The notes under the pieces: model-generated | The model's input: the letters and a program-made list of their open reading frames with translations, nothing else | Database searches by the model: none | Told to the model about the DNA's origin: nothing | Translations under genes and position numbers: made by a program | Source: Bacteroidota bacterium | Lineage (GTDB): Bacteria; Bacteroidota; Bacteroidia; Bacteroidales; UBA10428 | Assembly (NCBI GenBank): GCA_024640925.1 | Contig: JAHEEB010000096.1 | Span: 1 to 9,566, forward strand | Direction of reading: 5' to 3' | Length of the DNA stretch: 9,566 bases | Part shown: positions 6,359 to 9,566 of the stretch, one piece after another | How positions within the stretch are numbered: the first letter of the stretch is position 1 | How the letters are laid out: each line of letters starts with the position of its first letter

Positions 6359-7285
6359 TTATATTTTATTTTCCTCCATTCTCTTTTTTATCTCCATGTC
6401 TAATGTTACTGGTATATAATCAAACAAGCTTAATAAAAGTTTATGATCTTCGGGTACACTGTCTGCTAAATCTTTGGGGAAATTATTGAGCATTTTCAGG
6501 CTTTTGTATAAAAATCTGAGATATGGTACAAATGGTATTAGAATAAAGGATACAATATTTATAATTGTTAAAGGAATGGTCATGTGTTTAATTTTCTTGC
6601 CTGTTATATCACCTATTCGTTTTGCTGCCTGAGGAAATGCAAATGCTTCAGGACCAGTTAATTTTATTCTCCTTTTGTTTAAATCGTCACGCATTACAAC
6701 CTGTGCGGTTATCTCGCCAACATCTTCTGCTGAAATGGATGGAATAGCATTGAGACCTCCTCCGGGAACAGTCATTTTACCATTTTTAATAAAAGCAAAA
6801 AAGATCTCCTGCGATGGTGCGTCTCCCAATATAGTCCAGTTGAAACCAGATTGAGCAATCTTCGATTCGATTTCAAGTTTAATCTCTCCGAATTCAATTA
6901 TGTTTAATTTGTGTAACAGAGGTTCTCTGATTTCGTAGCCAGACATATATACCAGTCTTGAAATATTTGCCTTTTTTGCTTCTTCCATTATAGTCAAAAC
7001 AGCATCTCTCTCAATCTGATGCATCTTTCTAATCAGGTTTCTTTTCACTGCCGAAAGACATATAATAATAGCTTTTACATTTTTCAGAGATTCAACAATC
7101 GTTTCACGATTTGTTACGTCTCCTTGAAATATTTCTGCTTTTTCACCTACTATTTTTCTTGCTGATTCGAGATTCCGGCTTACAATTTTAACTAATTGTC
7201 CTTTATTCAGAAGCTTTTCAACAACCTTTCGCCCATAATAGCCGGTACCTCCGAAAACAATTATTTGTTTTTTTTCATTTTTCAT
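6359..7285 (-). CDS. NmrA-like / atypical SDR NAD(P)-binding protein
   Basis: 308 residues. The N-terminal Rossmann motif is IIVFGGTGYYGRKV (8-21), with the GxxGxxG glycines at 12, 15 and 18. Ser36-Arg37 after the second strand suggest preference for NADP(H). GDV (55-57) and ICLSAV (75-80) are the usual adenine- and nicotinamide-side loops of atypical SDRs. The classical YxxxK catalytic pair is absent: YMSGYEIRE (113-121) stands near that place, so catalysis is doubtful. A hydrophobic segment at about 237-260 (LTIINIVSFILIPFVPYL spans 239-256) could associate with membrane; such tails occur in NDUFA9-like relatives. It begins 29 bases after recO, probably in one transcript. The substrate is unknown; it may be a redox sensor, a quinone- or nucleotide-sugar-type oxidoreductase, or a membrane-linked assembly factor. 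Confidence 0.85.
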   Translation of the reverse strand: MKNEKKQIIVFGGTGYYGRKVVEKLLNKGQLVKIVSRNLESARKIVGEKAEIFQGDVTNRETIVESLKNVKAIIICLSAVKRNLIRKMHQIERDAVLTIMEEAKKANISRLVYMSGYEIREPLLHKLNIIEFGEIKLEIESKIAQSGFNWTILGDAPSQEIFFAFIKNGKMTVPGGGLNAIPSISAEDVGEITAQVVMRDDLNKRRIKLTGPEAFAFPQAAKRIGDITGKKIKHMTIPLTIINIVSFILIPFVPYLRFLYKSLKMLNNFPKDLADSVPEDHKLLLSLFDYIPVTLDMEIKKRMEENKI

Positions 7286-7314
7286 TTTAATATGGTTTAG
7301 TTTAAGGTTATTTT

Positions 7315-7983
7315 TTATGAGAATACCTCGTGGAGAACTTCCAGAGAGCTGATTTTTCCCATACCTTCGAGATGATAATGGTAATAATCGATAATGGAAG
7401 ACACAAGTAAATTGCGTGATTTATTGTCGAGGTTGAGTTTATCCAAATCTTTTAGTGTAAATGTTAATAATTGTTGCATCTTCATTTCAACATTTTTGGG
7501 TTGATAGTTTGCCAGTTCGGTATTATTTTCGGGGTAAATGCCCAGAAAACGGGTAAACTGCAAAAGAAATACAAGGTGAAAATTTACACATCCGGTATGG
7601 CAAACATCCAGTAACATAATTGAACTTTCGACATAATCGAAAAGAAGTGTGTTTTTTTCTACTTCGCGCAGGCAGCGGTATAGGATTTCCCCAAGAAAAA
7701 GAGCTATCGTGTTTTTTACAATATCGGAATGAATGTGAAAAAACGGATGAAATATTTTTAAATCACGAATACGTTGTAACTCGCGGTTTTCTTTGTGATC
7801 CACTTGTAAATCAAGAAAAGATAGAGGTTGAAAGCTGCTAACAGGAAACTTTGTGTTTTTCCCCCGCACTCCATTTACCATATAGGATTGCCTTCCGAAA
7901 TCGCGGGTGTAAATATGAGCAATTATTGCTGAATCGCCATATTTGATGGTATGCAATACAATGCCTTTGGTTTTATGAAGCAT
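7315..7983 (-). CDS. recO: DNA repair protein RecO, short form
   Basis: 222 residues. The N-terminal OB fold opens MLHKTKGIVLHTIKYGDSAII (spread over 1-21), typical for RecO, followed by TRDFGRQSYMVNGVRG (26-41) and FQPLSFLDLQV. The helical C-terminal domain contains IALFLGEILYRCLREVEKN (93-111), NFHLVFLLQFTRFLGIYP (134-151) and the ending HLEGMGKISSLEVLHEVF. RecO helps RecR load RecA onto SSB-covered single-stranded DNA in the RecFOR gap-repair pathway. Bacteroidota RecO proteins I recall are about 240 residues. This one lacks roughly 20 residues just after the YPENN segment (about 155-165), the region corresponding to the Zn-finger-like insert in other RecO proteins. The reading frame is otherwise intact. 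The start ATG fits the family's N-terminus exactly. Confidence 0.93.
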   Translation of the reverse strand: MLHKTKGIVLHTIKYGDSAIIAHIYTRDFGRQSYMVNGVRGKNTKFPVSSFQPLSFLDLQVDHKENRELQRIRDLKIFHPFFHIHSDIVKNTIALFLGEILYRCLREVEKNTLLFDYVESSIMLLDVCHTGCVNFHLVFLLQFTRFLGIYPENNTELANYQPKNVEMKMQQLLTFTLKDLDKLNLDNKSRNLLVSSIIDYYHYHLEGMGKISSLEVLHEVFS

Positions 7984-8016
7984 AGTTAAATTGATGCTTT
8001 ATCATACAATGTAATT

Positions 8017-8298
8017 TCAGATTATAAACATTACACCAAATTTAAAATTTAAATTAGAAGTTTTTGTATTAAAATTATAGTCATTTGAGCTCTCTTCAAA
8101 CGAAGGTTGATATTCAATATCCGTTTTCAGATAAAAATTATCATTCACATTATAAATTGCACCAAAAGAAATTTAGGAGCTACAAAAGTTTCCTGATTTT
8201 AATGTATTACCAACTATTATTGAAATACCTGCCAAAGGTTGAATTTTATAATGCCTATAAATTTTGACTTTGTATCCTTGAATAAGTCGGATATTCAT
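8017..8298 (-). pseudogene. Decayed C-terminal fragment of an outer-membrane beta-barrel protein
   Basis: One minus-strand frame reads like barrel strands throughout: YKVKIYRHYKIQPLAGISII, a stop codon (TAA at 8175-8173), then ISFGAIYNVNDNFYLKTDIE and, at the end, SNLNFKFGVMFII followed by TGA at 8019-8017. The alternating hydrophobic pattern, the Tyr/Asn/Asp-rich turns and a last strand with a terminal aromatic residue are typical of porin-type barrels of Bacteroidota. An in-frame TAA directly precedes the first ATG (8298), and nothing barrel-like continues upstream, where the EamA gene lies. I see about 92 readable codons, an internal stop and no N-terminal half, hence a remnant. It ends 33 bases before the recO ATG. 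The identity rests on pattern, not on a named homologue. Confidence 0.55.
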
Positions 8299-8306
8299 TT
8301 ACTTTG
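8278..8306 (+). promoter_or_regulatory. Candidate promoter for the EamA transporter
   Basis: TTG (8278-8280, preceded by C rather than T) and TTACTTTG (8299-8306) resemble the Bacteroidota TTTG / TAnnTTTG boxes with one mismatch each and an 18-base spacing. A start near 8313 would leave about an 18-base leader before the TTG start codon at 8331. Confidence 0.35.
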
Positions 8307-8330
8307 CATACAAAATAAATTGTAATTCTA

Positions 8331-9242
8331 TTGAAAAGAAGTACCCGTGGAATTTTATATGCGTCCCTTACTGCTCTTATGTGGGCAATTTTGGCTATTG
8401 CACTTAAAGTAATATTGAAGGATTTGCCACCAGTAACTGTTTCCTGGTTCCGATTTGCCCTGGCATTTTTGTTTTTGTCAATCTATTATTTAATTATCGA
8501 TAAAAAAAAGTTAGCTATTCTTTATAAACCACCCCTATATGCAATAATAGCAGCAATATTGTTGGGATTAAATTATATTGGATTTATTGTAGGATTAAAC
8601 TTTACAACTCCAATAGTAGCTCAGATATTTATTCAAATTGGACCGGTTCTGCTGGCTTTGTCTGGTTTTATGCTATTCAGGGAAAAAATATCTATCAGGC
8701 AAGGGTTGGGATTTCTTATTGTATTGATTGGATTACTCCTATTTTATAATGAGAAAATCCTTTTACTCACCCATGGTTTAGCAGCATTTAAAACCGGTGT
8801 TTTATGGTTAATTTTTGGAGCATTTGCATGGTCCGGATATGCTATTTTCCAGAAAAAAGCCGTTGTATCTTATAATCCAATGCAATTGAACCTGGTATTG
8901 TTTGGTTTACCTTCTCTTTTTTTACTTCCCTTTGTTTCATTTAATCTTTTCGGTCAATTGGACTTAAGCCATTGGCTTATCCTGATTTTTTTGGGGTTGA
9001 ATACATTAGTGTCTTATGTAGCTCTGGCCTATGCTCTTAAATTTCTCGAAGCGAATAAAATTAGTGTCATTATCACACTGAATCCAATCCTTACAATTAT
9101 TCTCATGTTTTTTCTTACAAAATGGAAAGTCAGCTGGATTAATCCTGAAGATTTTTCTGTACTCACACTATTAGGTTCTTTAACTGTGCTTATTGGAGTA
9201 ATTTTAGCCGTAATGAATGGAAATTCACGAAACAAATCTTAG
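8331..9242 (+). CDS. EamA / DMT-family transporter
   Basis: 303 residues, the standard length for the drug/metabolite transporter family, with about ten membrane helices in two EamA halves. The first half begins GILYASLTALMWAILAIALK (7-26) and includes PPVTVSWFRFALAFLFL. The second begins about residue 152 (GVLWLIFGAFAWSGYAIFQK, 156-175) and includes NTLVSYVALAYALKFLEANK and NPILTIILMFFL, both typical of the family. The start is TTG at 8331; an in-frame stop sits 4 codons upstream, and the first ATG (residue 17) would cut into helix 1, so TTG is preferred. No clear Shine-Dalgarno sequence, as is common in Bacteroidota. Exporters of amino acids or other small metabolites are frequent in this family, but the substrate cannot be told. 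It appears to be a single-gene unit. Confidence 0.93.
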   Translation: MKRSTRGILYASLTALMWAILAIALKVILKDLPPVTVSWFRFALAFLFLSIYYLIIDKKKLAILYKPPLYAIIAAILLGLNYIGFIVGLNFTTPIVAQIFIQIGPVLLALSGFMLFREKISIRQGLGFLIVLIGLLLFYNEKILLLTHGLAAFKTGVLWLIFGAFAWSGYAIFQKKAVVSYNPMQLNLVLFGLPSLFLLPFVSFNLFGQLDLSHWLILIFLGLNTLVSYVALAYALKFLEANKISVIITLNPILTIILMFFLTKWKVSWINPEDFSVLTLLGSLTVLIGVILAVMNGNSRNKS

Positions 9243-9302
9243 AAATATTCCGAAGACTATAGAGAATTATTTGTTGATATCTTTTACAATTTCATGTAAT
9301 AA

Positions 9303-9335
9303 TTTGATATATTCGTCACAAATAAATATTTATTT
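9303..9335 (+). promoter_or_regulatory. Candidate promoter and AT-rich palindrome before the beta-helix gene
   Basis: TTTG (9303-9306) is followed after 20 bases by TATTTATT (9327-9334), which agrees with the -7 pattern only in part. Overlapping it is a perfect 16-bp palindrome, AAATAAATATTTATTT (9320-9335), which could be an operator. Low-complexity AT sequence makes chance likely. It lies 45 bases before the ATG at 9381. Confidence 0.25.
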
Positions 9336-9380
9336 ATCAAGTTAAGTTTTCGATTTTTTACCAACCCTAATTCAAATTAT

Positions 9381-9566
9381 ATGAAACAAATTCTTTTTGT
9401 ACTGGTCTTTTCAATCAGTCTGATTGCAAATGCTAATATTTATTATGTTGCCACCTCGGGCAATAATGCCAACGATGGATTGTCTACCGGAAAAGCATGG
9501 CGTACTGTAACATATGCAGCATCAATGGTGAAAGCGGGTGATATCGTATACATTAAAGCTGGTCTA
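9381..9566 (+). CDS. Exported parallel beta-helix protein, N-terminal part (runs off the right edge)
   Basis: 62 codons from ATG to the window end, open throughout. Residues 1-18 are a signal peptide (MKQILFVLVFSISLIANA) with likely cleavage after ANA. The mature start, NIYYVATSGNNANDGLSTGK (19-38) then AWRTVTYAASMVKAGDIVYIKAG, is the characteristic entry of right-handed parallel beta-helix proteins (DUF1565 or pectate-lyase-like). In these, YYV-x-x-x-GxxxxDG-x-x-x-x-PW-x-T-x-x-A precedes the helix coils. Such proteins are exported and often act on or bind polysaccharides; many Bacteroidota members carry a C-terminal T9SS sorting domain, which cannot be checked here. No RBS beyond AT-rich leader. 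The function class is firm at fold level only. Confidence 0.83.
   Translation, partial: MKQILFVLVFSISLIANANIYYVATSGNNANDGLSTGKAWRTVTYAASMVKAGDIVYIKAGL

Larger units (their letters stand above)
7984..8330. other. 347-base spacer between divergent recO and EamA genes
   Basis: It contains the minus-strand barrel remnant (8017-8298) and a candidate plus-strand promoter near its right end. A 60-codon plus-strand frame beginning at a TTG (8085) is the antisense of the remnant and shows no protein-like features. No RNA gene or strong terminator is visible. Confidence 0.6.

Noticed and set aside
8085..8267. Plus-strand 60-codon frame starting at TTG
   Set aside because: The opposite strand reads as barrel strands; this frame is low-complexity, has no ATG near the start and no recognisable domain.
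9029..9235. Minus-strand frame inside the EamA gene
   Set aside because: Antisense shadow of membrane helices in an intact transporter gene.
1..9566. CRISPR arrays, tRNA or rRNA genes, insertion sequences and integrase sites
   Set aside because: No spaced direct repeats, cloverleaf-like CCA-proximal motifs, transposase frames or target-site duplications were seen on either strand.

Overview
The window looks like a chromosomal segment of a Bacteroidota bacterium. The DNA is AT-rich. The Hcp-like tube protein and VgrG match the Bacteroidota-type (subtype iii) type VI secretion system (T6SS). RecO, the DEFD-box helicase and the parallel beta-helix protein all read as Bacteroidota family members. 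One promoter matches the Bacteroidota consensus TTTG / TAnnTTTG. Genus and species cannot be told from the sequence alone.

Left part (1-4416, all minus strand): a T6SS tube/spike/effector module, read right to left. First comes hcp/tssD (4030-4416), closed by its own intrinsic terminator (3988-4020). Next are vgrG/tssI (2150-3913), a TPR-containing protein of unknown family (759-2129), and the N-terminal 251 residues of a PAAR-Rhs polymorphic toxin (1-755) that leaves the window. The last three genes are 20 and 3 bases apart, so they probably form one operon. Hcp builds the tube, VgrG and the PAAR domain form the spike tip, Rhs would encapsulate a toxin whose identity lies outside the window, and the TPR protein sits where effector adaptors or chaperones are usually encoded. 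No sheath, baseplate or ATPase genes are visible here.

Middle part (4417-7983): a gene-poor stretch with a degenerate palindromic repeat, then three minus-strand housekeeping-type genes: recO (7315-7983), an NmrA-like NAD(P)-binding protein (6359-7285) and a DEAD-box RNA helicase of DbpA type (5128-6264). The helicase is broken at its 3' end. The rest of its DbpA-type RNA-binding domain is readable in the -1 frame (4985-5140), with about a dozen residues apparently missing at the junction.

Right part (7984-9566): a stretch upstream of recO that holds what looks like the decayed C-terminal end of an outer-membrane beta-barrel gene (minus strand, one in-frame stop), an intact EamA/DMT-family transporter on the plus strand (8331-9242), and the first 62 codons of an exported parallel beta-helix protein (9381-end).

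Most worth a second look are the TPR protein between VgrG and PAAR-Rhs, the frame-broken helicase tail, the near-leaderless promoter of the helicase, and the barrel pseudogene.
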